From: Novosphingobium sp.
GTDB taxonomy: Bacteria > Pseudomonadota > Alphaproteobacteria > Sphingomonadales > Sphingomonadaceae
Assembly: GCF_025351285.1 (NCBI RefSeq)
Contig: NZ_JANXWG010000082.1
Span: 1 to 64,000 of the forward strand
Direction of reading: 5' to 3'
DNA: 64,000 bases
This document shows, piece after piece, positions 35,089-44,300 of the stretch; position 1 is the stretch's first letter, and each line of letters opens with the position of its first letter. Below the pieces are notes generated by a model, which was given only the letters and a program-made list of their open reading frames with translations, ran no database searches and had not been told where the DNA came from. A program made the translations under genes and the position numbers.

Positions 35089-36327
35089 ATGCTTACCGAT
35101 CTGGCCGTCCGAAAGGCAGTTGCACGCGATAGGCCCTACAAGCTTTCTGACGGGGGCGGGTTATACCTGCTGGTCACAAAGGCCGGTCAGCGATGCTGGC
35201 GCGTCGATTATCGCTTCGGCGAAAAGCGGGCCACCGCAGCCCTTGGGGTCTATCCCACCGTTTCGCTGGCCGAGGCGCGAGCCAAGCGGCTGGAAATCAA
35301 GAAGCAGATTGCCGATGGCATGAATCCGTCGGCCAAGCGCAAGATCGACAAGATCACCGGACCGCTGGCCAACGTGAACAGCTTTCAGGCCGTGGCCGAG
35401 GAATGGCTCGACAAAGCCCGCCGCGAAGGCCGCGCCGAAGTCACCTTGGGCAAGCTGAAATGGCTGCTGGAGTTCGCCCACCCCATCATCGGCGCGCGCA
35501 AGATTGGTGAGATCAAAGCGCCCGAATTGCTGGCGGTCCTGCGCGCGGTTGAGAAGCGCGGCCACTATGAGACAGCGCGACGGCTGCGCAGCACCTGCGG
35601 GCAGGTCTTCCGTTATGCCATCGCCACCGGGCGCGCTGACCGTGATATTTCGGCAGACCTGCGCGGCGCAATCACCGTGCCCAAAGTCACGCATCGGGCG
35701 GCCATTACCTCCCCGATGGAGGCAGGTGTGCTGCTTCGGGCAATAGACGCCTATTCGGGCTATCCGGTCACCCATGCGGCCCTTCGCCTCGCCCCTCACG
35801 TCTTCGTGCGTCCTGGCGAGCTCAGACACGCCGAATGGACCGAATTCGACCTGACCAAGAACGTCTGGACCATCCCCGCCGAGAAAACCAAGATGCGCGT
35901 CGCCCACCGCGTGCCGCTGGCCCGGCAGGTGCTCGCCATCCTGGAGGAACTGCGCGAGATCAGCGGCAACCGCCGCTACCTCTTTCCGGCCCAAGGCAAG
36001 CGGGATCGTCCCATGTGCGAAAACACGATCAACCTCGCCCTGCGGCGCATGGGGTTTGATAGTAAAACGATGACCGCGCACGGCTTCCGCGCCATGGCCA
36101 GCACGTTGCTGAACGAGCAGGGCCATTGGAACCCGGACGCCATCGAACGCCAGCATGGCCATGCCGAGACCGACGACGTCCGCCGGGCTTATGCTCGCGG
36201 TGAACATTGGGAGGAACGGCTGGCCATGATGAAAAGCTGGTCCGACTATCTTGATCAGCTCCGATCAGGCGCGAAGATCCTGCAAGGCAGCTTCCGCAAG
36301 CCCCCTAGCGCCGCGATTTCTGGATAA
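35089..36327 (+). CDS. P4-type tyrosine site-specific integrase
   Basis: 412 residues, the usual length for tRNA-targeting P4-like integrases. It has the N-terminal DUF4102-like arm-binding domain (KLSDGGGLYLLVTKAGQRCW, then ATAALGVYPTVSLAEARAKR), a SAM-like core-binding domain (about 95-180) and a catalytic domain. Catalytic residues visible are Arg241 in RPGELRHAEW, HGFR at 331-334, the HGHAE His near 356-358 and Tyr368 in RRAYAR. All appear intact. It would integrate and, with the neighbouring excisionase-like protein, excise the island. Confidence 0.96.
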   Translation: MLTDLAVRKAVARDRPYKLSDGGGLYLLVTKAGQRCWRVDYRFGEKRATAALGVYPTVSLAEARAKRLEIKKQIADGMNPSAKRKIDKITGPLANVNSFQAVAEEWLDKARREGRAEVTLGKLKWLLEFAHPIIGARKIGEIKAPELLAVLRAVEKRGHYETARRLRSTCGQVFRYAIATGRADRDISADLRGAITVPKVTHRAAITSPMEAGVLLRAIDAYSGYPVTHAALRLAPHVFVRPGELRHAEWTEFDLTKNVWTIPAEKTKMRVAHRVPLARQVLAILEELREISGNRRYLFPAQGKRDRPMCENTINLALRRMGFDSKTMTAHGFRAMASTLLNEQGHWNPDAIERQHGHAETDDVRRAYARGEHWEERLAMMKSWSDYLDQLRSGAKILQGSFRKPPSAAISG

Positions 36328-36529
36328 GGCGGCGCAGGCTGGCAACGGTGATGAGTGTTGACGCGCCGATCTTGACGACATCGACCTCGCCCGCCGCGAT
36401 CAGCTCATACAGCTTCGACCGGCCAATTCCTGTCAGCTGCACCGCGACCGGGATACGCACGGTCAACGGCTCCAGAGGCAATTGCGGGGTTTCCGGCATG
36501 GTGGCGGTTTTGGATAGGGCGCGGGGCAT
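36305..36529 (-). CDS. Excisionase-like helix-turn-helix protein
   Basis: 74 residues with a MerR/excisionase-type HTH: PVAVQLTGIGRSKLYELIAA, then GEVDVVKIGASTLITVASLR, ending RLIQKSRR. This arrangement (helix, GxSxxxYxLI, wing, SLRxxI) is the DNA-binding module of Xis/AlpA-like regulators. It is convergent with the integrase and overlaps its 3' end by 23 bases. It may direct excision or repress island genes. ATG downstream (MPETPQLPLE) is a possible shorter start. Confidence 0.82.
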   Translation of the reverse strand: MPRALSKTATMPETPQLPLEPLTVRIPVAVQLTGIGRSKLYELIAAGEVDVVKIGASTLITVASLRRLIQKSRR

Positions 36530-36822
36530 GAACTTCGCTTTCGTCAGATGGATTTCGTGCGCGCCATTCTGCCCGAAGCGGCGGGATCGCTCTATCGCCG
36601 CCTCTGCGCCTGACTACGCCTCGCAGCCCAGCGCAGACAAACAGGCTGCCGGAAAGAGCGGGATAGGTAGGGAGGTTTGCGGCGGGTGTTCCGCTTCCCG
36701 GCCAAACTTCATCAAAGCAGGGCATTTCGTGCCCATCGCAGGCAAGCGTTGCTTGGTGGCCTTTAGGTGGCTGCGGAATACCATCGGCGGAATCGGCAAG
36801 GCAGCAGAATTAGGGCTGTTTT

Positions 36823-37233
36823 GGAGGGCGAGATAAAAGAGGTGCCAGCACTCGGTTGTTAAGCCTATGAGTTATAACAGCATTTCCGTATGGCACCGAA
36901 TTTCCGGTGCCATACGCTCCCGTCGAAACACCCGGATTTCAGCCCCGAAACGGTATGGCACCGCCCAAAATCGAAAGATTGCGCCGCCGGAGGCCCAGCA
37001 GCCTACATCGCCACACCGCCCCATCACGGGCATCCATCGCGCTCGGCCTATCGTTGACCGAACCGGATTGAGCACAACCGCCCAAAAATCAGGGGTGCCA
37101 TACGTTTGCGCCGCAGATTTCCGCGCCATTGCGCACTATCGTATGGCAGCCTCCCTTCGGTGCCATACAAAATTCCTCAGCTGAACTAACCACTTAAGAG
37201 CCAGATGCTGGCACTCCTTTTATCTTGCCCTCC
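36823..37233. repeat. 411-bp element bounded by 41-bp imperfect inverted repeats
   Basis: The segment 36823-36863 and the complement of 37193-37233 match at 33 of 41 positions, with matching GGAGGGC outer ends and TTAAG inner ends. No transposase or convincing gene lies between them. The inside holds several GTATGGCACC palindromes. No target duplication is visible. It could be a MITE-like insertion, or a large structured regulatory or RNA region. The rest of 36530-37355 holds no supported gene. Confidence 0.65.
36888..37168. promoter_or_regulatory. Cluster of GTATGGCACC / GGTGCCATAC motifs
   Basis: The decamer occurs in alternating orientation at 36888-36898 (-), 36905-36915 (+), 36953-36963 (-), 37094-37103 (+) and 37158-37168 (+), with a truncated copy at 37141-37148 (-). 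The first two form a perfect 11-bp hairpin with a 6-base loop; the last two form a shorter one. Such a cluster looks like multiple binding sites for one dimeric protein, perhaps the excisionase-like or Phd-like protein encoded on either side. Confidence 0.6.
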
Positions 37234-37355
37234 ACATCCTACGCCAACCTACTCGCCGGAATTACGACAGACATCGCTGCCATCAGGCATTCAATCATTG
37301 CCTAAAAGAGCCATTTCGCCTTAATTGGCGCAATGCTCCAATGCAGAGGCCAGCA

Positions 37356-37553
37356 ATGAAAACCATGTCGGCGCGAGAGGCGAAGAACGGCTTTGGCTTG
37401 ATGATCGACACGGCGCGCGCAAGCCCGGTGCTGGTCGAAAAGCATGGGCGCGGTGTTGTGGTAGTGATGGCAGTCGAGGAGTATGAGCGCTTGAAGGACA
37501 TCGAAGCAGGCGGAACGCAGCAACGCTCTGGCATTGGAAGCGCGCGCCTGTGA
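37356..37553 (+). CDS. Phd/YefM-family antitoxin-like protein, no toxin
   Basis: 65 residues. The start MKTMSAREAKNGFGLMIDTA is the Phd/YefM DNA-binding N-terminus, followed by SPVLVEKHGRGVVVVMAVEE and YERLKDIEAG. The ATG at 37356 is chosen because AGAGG lies six bases upstream; an ATG five codons earlier has no such site. Its stop overlaps the hsdM GTG start (GTGA), so the two are translationally coupled. No Doc or YoeB-type toxin gene follows. It may therefore act as an autoregulator of the restriction operon rather than as an antitoxin; this is inference. Confidence 0.8.
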   Translation: MKTMSAREAKNGFGLMIDTARASPVLVEKHGRGVVVVMAVEEYERLKDIEAGGTQQRSGIGSARL

Positions 37554-39124
37554 GCAACCTCAGAGAAGCCGAGCGCGCCGAACTGCACAAGACCATCTGG
37601 CGCATCGCCAACGATCTGCGTGGCAGCGTCGATGGCTGGGATTTCAAAACCTATGTTCTGGGGATGCTGTTCTACCGGTTCATCTCCGAGAACCTGGTCG
37701 CCTATCTGAACGAGCAGGAACGCCGCGCCGGTTCGCCCGATTTTGACTATGCCAGTCTGAGCGACGCCGATGCCGAATTTGGTCGCGCCGAAACGGTGAA
37801 GGAAAAGGGGTTCTACATCCTGCCTTCAGCCCTGTTCGCCAATGTCCGGGCGCGGGCGCGAAATGATGCGAACCTCAACGAAACGCTGTCCCAAATCTTC
37901 GCCGAGATTGAAGGCTCAGCCAATGGTGCGGATAGCGAAGACGATCTGAAGGGCCTGTTTGACGATTTGGACGTCAACAGCAGCAAACTTGGCCCGACTG
38001 TGGCCAAGCGTAACGAAAAGCTGGTCAAACTGCTCGATGCCATCGGCGATCTGCCGCTGACGCGCGGCGGATTTTCGGGCAAGAGCATCGATCTGTTCGG
38101 CGATGCCTATGAGTATCTGATGCAGATGTATGCCTCCACCGCCGGCAAGTCGGGCGGGGAATATTACACGCCGCAGGAGGTATCGGAACTGCTGGCCCGG
38201 ATCACCGTGGTCGGCAAGGATGCGATCAACAAGGTGTATGATCCGGCCTGCGGGTCGGGTTCCTTGCTGCTCAATTTCAGCAAGGTGCTGGGACCGGACA
38301 AGGTGCGGCAGGGCTTTTTCGGCCAGGAAATCAACCTGACCACCTACAATCTGTGCCGGATCAACATGTTTCTGCACGATGTGAACTATGAAAAGTTCGA
38401 CATTGCGCACGGCGATACCCTGACCGATCCGGCGCATTGGGATGATGAACCGTTTGAAGCGATTGTCTCCAATCCGCCCTATTCGATCAAATGGGATGGT
38501 GATGCCAATCCGCTGATGATCAACGATCCGCGCTTTGCTCCTGCGGGTGTGCTCGCCCCCAAGAGCAAGGCCGATCTCGCCTTCACCCTGCATATCCTGC
38601 ACTGGCTGGCGGTGAACGGCACGGCGGCCATCGTTGAATTTCCCGGCGTGCTTTATCGCGGCGGCGCGGAACAGAAGATCAGGCAATATCTGATCGACAA
38701 CAATTATGTCGATGCCGTGATCCAGCTTCCGCCCGATCTGTTTTTCGGCACCACCATCGCCACCTGCATCGTCGTGCTAAAAAAATCCAAGGCTGATAAT
38801 GCGACCCTGTTCATCGATGCCAGTGCCGAATTTGCGCGGCATGGCAACAAGAACAAGCTGGCGGGCGAACATCGCCAAAAGATTCTGGACGCCTTTGCCG
38901 CGCGGGAGAGCGTGGCGCATTTCGCGCGACTGGTGGACAACAGCGAGATTGCCGAAAACGGCTACAACATTGCCGTGTCTTCTTATGTGGAACAACTGGA
39001 CACGCGGCAGGCAGTGAACATCACCACGCTGAATGCCGAGATCGCCGCCATCGTTTCACGGCAGGCCGTGTTGCGGGAGCAGATCGACGCGATCGTGGCC
39101 GATCTGGAAGGGGCGGCGGCATGA
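37550..39124 (+). CDS. hsdM: Type I restriction-modification DNA methyltransferase HsdM
   Basis: 524 residues. The N-terminal helical domain (LHKTIWRIANDLRGSVDGWD, then FKTYVLGMLFYRFISENL) is HsdM-type. The methylase core has the AdoMet motif DPACGSGSLL (231-240) and catalytic NPPY (308-311), which indicate N6-adenine methylation. The start is GTG inside the antitoxin stop. HsdM combines with HsdS to methylate, and with HsdR to restrict. The stop overlaps rhuM by four bases. Confidence 0.97.
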   Translation: MSNLREAERAELHKTIWRIANDLRGSVDGWDFKTYVLGMLFYRFISENLVAYLNEQERRAGSPDFDYASLSDADAEFGRAETVKEKGFYILPSALFANVRARARNDANLNETLSQIFAEIEGSANGADSEDDLKGLFDDLDVNSSKLGPTVAKRNEKLVKLLDAIGDLPLTRGGFSGKSIDLFGDAYEYLMQMYASTAGKSGGEYYTPQEVSELLARITVVGKDAINKVYDPACGSGSLLLNFSKVLGPDKVRQGFFGQEINLTTYNLCRINMFLHDVNYEKFDIAHGDTLTDPAHWDDEPFEAIVSNPPYSIKWDGDANPLMINDPRFAPAGVLAPKSKADLAFTLHILHWLAVNGTAAIVEFPGVLYRGGAEQKIRQYLIDNNYVDAVIQLPPDLFFGTTIATCIVVLKKSKADNATLFIDASAEFARHGNKNKLAGEHRQKILDAFAARESVAHFARLVDNSEIAENGYNIAVSSYVEQLDTRQAVNITTLNAEIAAIVSRQAVLREQIDAIVADLEGAAA

Positions 39125-40137
39125 GCGAGCAGCCGGGCGGCGAAATCATTCTGTATCAGCGCGGCGATGCGCCAGCCATCGACGTGCGGCTTGATGGTAA
39201 TACGGTCTGGCTGAGCCAGCAGCAGTTGGCGGATTTGTTCCAGACATCGCGCACCAACGTCGTGGAGCACATCGCCAACATCTACGCCGAAGGCGAACTG
39301 GACGAGGCGGCAACCTGTCGGGAATTCCGACAGGTTCGCACCGAAGGCGTGCGCGAGGTCACGCGAACCCTTCCGTTTTATAACCTCGATCTCATCATTT
39401 CCCTTGGTTATCGGGTGCGTTCTCGCATCGCCACGGCCTTTCGCATCTGGGCCACCGAGCGGCTGCGGGAATATCTGGTCAAGGGCTTCACCATGGACGA
39501 TGCCCGCCTGAAAAACCTGGGCGGCGGGAGCTATTGGAAAGAGCTGCTGGATCGCATCCGCGACATCCGCAGCAGCGAGAAGGTTCTATACCGGCAGGTG
39601 CTCGATCTTTATGCCACCAGCATCGATTATGATCCGCGTGCCGAAGCCAGCGCCGCGTTTTTCAAAACCGTGCAAAACAAGCTGCACCACGCCGCGCATG
39701 GACAGACGGCAGCGGAAGTCATTAAACAGCGCGCGGACGCCAGCAAACCGTTCATGGGGTTGCTGTCTTTCAGCGGTGCGCAGCCAACCAAGGCCGAAGC
39801 GGGCATCGCCAAAAACTATCTGGATGCCGATGAACTGAAGCGGTTGAATACGCTGGTGTCGGCCTATTTCGATGCCGCCGAGTTTCGTGCCCTGAATCAT
39901 GAACCCACCTATATGAAGGACTGGCTGGCGCACCTGTCGCAACTGATCGTGGCGATGGGGGGCAAGGCCCTGCACGGCGCTGGCACGGTCAGCCATAAAC
40001 AGGCGGTGGCCCACGCCGACGGTGAATATGCCAAATACCGTGCCCAGATTGCCGAGCAGCCTTCGGAGGTGGAAACCGCCTATCTGGAAACCGTGAAGAA
40101 GGTGCAGAAGAAAATCAGCGGGAAGGACAAGGCATGA
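39121..40137 (+). CDS. rhuM: RhuM-family protein inside the hsd operon
   Basis: 338 residues of the RhuM family, named after a Salmonella pathogenicity-island gene and of unknown biochemical function. An N-terminal winged-HTH-like block (VWLSQQQLADLFQTSRTNVV, then EHIANIYAEGELDEAATCRE) leads into YNLDLIISLGYRVRSRIATA and FRIWATERLREYLVKGFTMD. These are the conserved RhuM segments. It is coupled by four-base overlaps to both hsdM and hsdS, so it is expressed with the R-M enzymes. A regulatory or accessory defence role is plausible but unproven. Confidence 0.88.
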   Translation: MSEQPGGEIILYQRGDAPAIDVRLDGNTVWLSQQQLADLFQTSRTNVVEHIANIYAEGELDEAATCREFRQVRTEGVREVTRTLPFYNLDLIISLGYRVRSRIATAFRIWATERLREYLVKGFTMDDARLKNLGGGSYWKELLDRIRDIRSSEKVLYRQVLDLYATSIDYDPRAEASAAFFKTVQNKLHHAAHGQTAAEVIKQRADASKPFMGLLSFSGAQPTKAEAGIAKNYLDADELKRLNTLVSAYFDAAEFRALNHEPTYMKDWLAHLSQLIVAMGGKALHGAGTVSHKQAVAHADGEYAKYRAQIAEQPSEVETAYLETVKKVQKKISGKDKA

Positions 40138-40826
40138 GCCGGATCGATGCGCTGATTGCGGAGCTTTGCCCGGATGGGGTGGAGTCCAGGGCGATAGGTG
40201 AATTCGGCGAATTGGTTCGCGGCAATGGAATGCCCAAATCTGACTTCGTGGAGGCGGGCGTTGGCTGCATTCACTACGGCCAAATTTACACTTTTTATGG
40301 CATTTGGGCCACCGCAACGAAATCATTTGTTCCCGCCGAAAAGGCGGCGCGGCTCGCCAAGGTTGATCCGGGCGACCTGATCATTACGAACACCAGCGAA
40401 AATATCGATGATGTATGCAAGGCAGTCGCATGGCTGGGAGAATCCCAGATCGTCACTGGTGGACATGCCACGGTGCTTAAGCACGATCAGGATGCCAAGT
40501 ATCTTTCCTATTATCTGCAAACACCGCATTTCTTTGCCGAGAAAAAACGACATGCGACAGGCACGAAAGTCATAGACGTTTCAGCAAAGAGTCTGGCGAA
40601 AATTATAATCCCCATCCCGCCGCTCGAAATTCAGCGGGAAATTGTTGCAATTCTTGACAGGTTCACCAAGCTGGAGGCGGAGCTGGAGGCGGAGCTGGAG
40701 GCGGAGCTGGAGGCGGAGCTGGAGGCGCGGCGTCGGCAGTATCAGCACTATCGCGATACCCTGCTCAGTTTCGCCGAGAGCACGGATAGCCAAGCAAGCA
40801 AGCAAGCAAGCAAGCAACAAGGATAA
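40134..40826 (+). CDS. hsdS: Type I specificity subunit HsdS, first half (split gene)
   Basis: 230 residues: the N-terminal target-recognition domain (about 1-160), then the conserved spacer region PPLEIQREIVAILDRFTKLE. An LEAE repeat helix follows at 180-198, then RRRQYQHYRDTLLSF. In the present sequence the frame crosses a CAAG tract and ends at TAA six bases later, within a TAATG junction with the second half. Full HsdS normally has two recognition domains in about 400 residues, so this is half a subunit. Adding one CAAG unit, or losing two, would join it in frame to the next gene. Confidence 0.93.
   Translation: MSRIDALIAELCPDGVESRAIGEFGELVRGNGMPKSDFVEAGVGCIHYGQIYTFYGIWATATKSFVPAEKAARLAKVDPGDLIITNTSENIDDVCKAVAWLGESQIVTGGHATVLKHDQDAKYLSYYLQTPHFFAEKKRHATGTKVIDVSAKSLAKIIIPIPPLEIQREIVAILDRFTKLEAELEAELEAELEAELEARRRQYQHYRDTLLSFAESTDSQASKQASKQQG
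40670..40727 (+). repeat. 12-bp tandem repeat in the HsdS spacer helix
   Basis: Four exact GCTGGAGGCGGA units (40670-40717) plus ten bases of a fifth encode LEAE repeats in the central helix that separates the two target-recognition domains. Copy change keeps the frame and alters helix length by four residues per unit. This is the same layout as the TAEL repeats of EcoR124-type HsdS, in which copy number sets the gap between DNA half-sites. Confidence 0.92.
40791..40817 (+). repeat. CAAG tetranucleotide tract at the hsdS break
   Basis: Six full CAAG units and a partial seventh (27 bases) end the first hsdS half. Four-base units shift the frame when the count changes by anything other than three. 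At the present count the frame stops at 40826. One unit more, or two fewer, gives one open frame to 41368. One unit fewer, or two more, gives a stop at 40839. This is a classic slipped-strand switch. Confidence 0.93.
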
Positions 40827-41368
40827 TGGCCTTGGGTGAGATTTGCCAGATCAATCGTGGGCGCGTGATGTCGAAAGACTATTTGCGCGACCATGCGGGC
40901 GCTTATCCGGTTTATTCGTCGCAGACTGCTAACGGTGGGATTTTCGGTTATATTGACTCTTTTGACTATGATTTTGAATCGATCACTTGGACAACGGATG
41001 GTGCGAATGCTGGTTCGGTTTTCTATCACCGGGATAAGAAATTCAGCATTACCAACGTCTGCGGCCTGCTTCGTGTGAAGAATGACAAGGAAATGAGCAC
41101 CAAATTCCTGTTCTTCATGCTGGGCCAATTGGCACAGCGATATGTGAGCAGCGGTATGGGCAACCCCAAGTTGATGAGCAACGTCATGTCGCAAATCAAG
41201 GTTCCCGTTCCCCCGCTCGACGAACAGGAACGCATTGTCGCCATCCTCGACACATTCGATGCGCTGGTGAACGATCTGTCCAGCGGGCTTCCGGCCGAAA
41301 TCCGCGCGCGCCGCCAGCAATATGAACATTACCGCGACAGATTGCTGACCTTTCAGGAAGCCGCATGA
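40826..41368 (+). CDS. hsdS: Type I specificity subunit HsdS, second half (split gene)
   Basis: 180 residues: a second target-recognition domain, then the distal conserved region PPLDEQERIVAILDTFDALV and RARRQQYEHYRDRLLTFQ. That region mirrors the end of the first half. The ATG shares its A with the preceding TAA (TAATG), and the AAGGA upstream is too close for a normal ribosome-binding site. Translation therefore probably depends on termination of the first half. The two half-subunits might assemble as a pair, as known for engineered or natural half-HsdS proteins, or this may be an off state. The stop overlaps hsdR. Confidence 0.9.
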   Translation: MALGEICQINRGRVMSKDYLRDHAGAYPVYSSQTANGGIFGYIDSFDYDFESITWTTDGANAGSVFYHRDKKFSITNVCGLLRVKNDKEMSTKFLFFMLGQLAQRYVSSGMGNPKLMSNVMSQIKVPVPPLDEQERIVAILDTFDALVNDLSSGLPAEIRARRQQYEHYRDRLLTFQEAA

Positions 41369-44300
41369 GCGAAGCGCCCCAAAATCCTGGCCGACCTTTC
41401 CGCTATGAAACCATCGCGATTTCGGAAGAAAGCACCGTCGTCGCCGAGTTCGTGCCGGACACCGCCAGTGTCCAGGACGCCACCTACCAATCCGAAGATG
41501 CGCTGGAACGTGCGTTCATCCGGCAATTGCAGGCGCAGGCCTACGACTATCTGCCCCTGACATCCGAAGCCGAGTTGATCGCCAATCTGCGCTTCCAACT
41601 TGAAAAGCTGAACAAGGTTTCCCTGTCAGACGCGGAGTGGGAACGGTTCTTTGCCACGGCAATCGCGGGCGCGAATGACGGCATCATCGAGAAAACGACC
41701 CGCATCCAGCAGGACCATGTGCAGGTGCTGAAGCGCGATGACGGCACCACCAAGAACATCTACCTGATCGACAAGGCCAACATCCACAACAACACGCTTC
41801 AGGTGCTGAACCAGTATGAGGCTAATGGCGCGCGGGCCAACCGCTATGACGTGACGGTGCTGGTGAATGGCCTACCCATGGTCCACATCGAACTGAAGCG
41901 GCGCGGCGTGGACATCCGTGAGGCGTTCAACCAGATCAACCGCTATGCCCGCGACAGTTTCTGGGCCGGGTCCGGCCTGTTCGAATATGTCCAGCTGTTC
42001 GTTATCAGCAATGGCACACTGACCAAATATTACAGCAACACCGTGCGCGATGGCCATCTGGCCGAACAGCGCGGAAAGCGCAGCCGCCAGAAGAGTTCCA
42101 ACAGCTTTGCATTCACGAGCTGGTGGGCCGACGCGGCCAACCGCCCGATCACCGAACTGGCCGGCTTCACCAAGACGTTCTTTGCCAAGCATACGCTGCT
42201 CAACATCCTGACGCGCTATTGCGTGTTTGATGTGGACCGCAAGCTGCTGGTGATGCGGCCCTATCAGATCGTCGCCGCCGAAAAGATTTTGCAGCGGATC
42301 GCCGGGTCCACCAATCTGCGGCAATTGGGCACAGCGGCGGCGGGCGGCTACATCTGGCACACGACCGGCAGCGGCAAGACGCTGACCAGCTTCAAGGCCG
42401 CGCAACTGGCGCGCAGCCTGCCCGGTATCGACAAGGTGCTGTTCGTGGTGGACCGCAAGGATCTGGATTACCAGACCATGCGCGAATACGAACGGTTCGA
42501 GAAGGGCGCGGCCAATTCCAACACGTCCACCGCCGTGCTGCAACGGCAGCTGGAAGACCCGAACGCCCGGATCATCATCACCACCATCCAGAAACTGTCG
42601 CGCTTTGTCGCCGCGAACCGCAAGCATGACGTCTATAACGATCATGTCGTCGTGATCTTCGACGAATGCCACCGTAGCCAGTTTGGCGATATGCACGCCG
42701 AGATCACCCGCGTGTTCAAACGCTATCACCTGTTCGGATTTACCGGCACGCCGATCTTTGCGGAAAATTCGGGCACTGGCGGCGATCCCCGGCGGCGCAC
42801 GACACAGCAGGCTTTTGGCGACAAGCTGCATACCTACACCATCGTCGATGCCATCAATGACAAGAACGTGCTGCCGTTCCGGATCGATTATATCAACACG
42901 ATCAAGGCCGGAACGTGGATCAAGGACAAGCAGGTATCGGCCATCGATACCGAGCGGGCATTGCTGGCACCGGAACGGATTGCCCAAATCGTCGGCTACA
43001 TCCGCGAACACTTTGATCAGAAGACCAAGCGCAGCAGTTCCTACCGGCATGATGGCAAGCGGCTGACCGGTTTCAACTCGTTGTTGGCGACAGCTTCGAT
43101 TGATGCAGCCAAACGCTATTATGCGGAATTTTCCAAACAGCAGCAGTCCTTGCCAGAAGCGCAGCGGCTGAAGATTGGCCTGATCTACAGCTTTGCCGCC
43201 AACGAGGACGAGGAAGGCGGCCTGCTGGGCGAGGAAGAATTTGAAACTGATGGGCTGGATCAGGGTTCGCGCGATTTTCTGGAAGGTGCAATCCGGGATT
43301 ACAATACCCTGTTCAACACCAGCTTCGACATCTCGGCTGACAAATTCCAGAATTATTACAAAGACCTGTCCCAACGGCTGAAAAAGCGCGAACTGGACAT
43401 GGTGATCGTGGTCAACATGTTCCTCACCGGGTTCGACGCCACGACGCTCAACACCTTGTGGGCAGACAAGAACCTGAAGGCGCATGGCTTGATCCAGGCC
43501 TATTCGCGCACGAACCGCATCCTCAATTCGGTCAAGACCTATGGCAACATTGTGTCGTTCCGCAATCTGGAGAAGGAAACCAACGACGCGCTGGCTTTGT
43601 TTGGCAACAAGGACGCCAAGGGCATCGTGTTGCTCAAGCCCTATGCGGAATATTATGGGGAGTATGAAAAGCGGGTCGCCGAACTGCTTGGCACATACCC
43701 GCTCGGCCAGCCGATCATTGGGGAAGCTGCGCAAAAAGCCTTTATCAAACTGTTCGGCTCGATCCTGCGTTTGCGCAATATTCTGACCGCGTTCGATGAT
43801 TTTGCAGGCAACGAAATCCTCAGTCAGCGCGAGTTTCAGGACTATCAGAGCCTGTATCTCAACCTTTATGCCGAATTTCGCAGCGTGTCCGACGCGGACA
43901 AAGAGGCGATTAACGACGACGTTGTGTTCGAAATCGAACTGATCAAGCAGGTCGAGATCAACGTCGATTATATCCTGCTGCTGGTCGAGCGTTACCTTTC
44001 ATCGAAGGGAACCGGCGGCGACAAGGAAATTCTGGCGACCATCGAGCGCGCCATCAATTCCAGCCCATCGCTCAGGAACAAGAAGGACCTGATTGAGCGG
44101 TTTGTCGATTCCGTTTCGTCATCAGCGAAGGTCGATGCGCAGTGGCAAGCGTTTGTTGCGGCCAGGAAAGCGGAAGAACTCGAACGGATAATTGCGGACG
44201 AAGGCCTCAACGCAGAGGCGACACATGGCTTCATCGACAATGCGTTCCGCGATGGCGCGATCCCTTCAACAGGAATCGCGATCACGAAAATCCTGCCGCC

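Noticed and set aside
36348..37184. Several open frames of 60-160 codons between the excisionase-like gene and the Phd-like gene
   Set aside because: They lack family features, overlap on both strands, and cover the inverted-repeat region; none is supported as a gene.
41872..43734. A 620-codon open frame on the - strand opposite hsdR
   Set aside because: Same shadow pattern; hsdR carries all nuclease and translocase motifs on the + strand.
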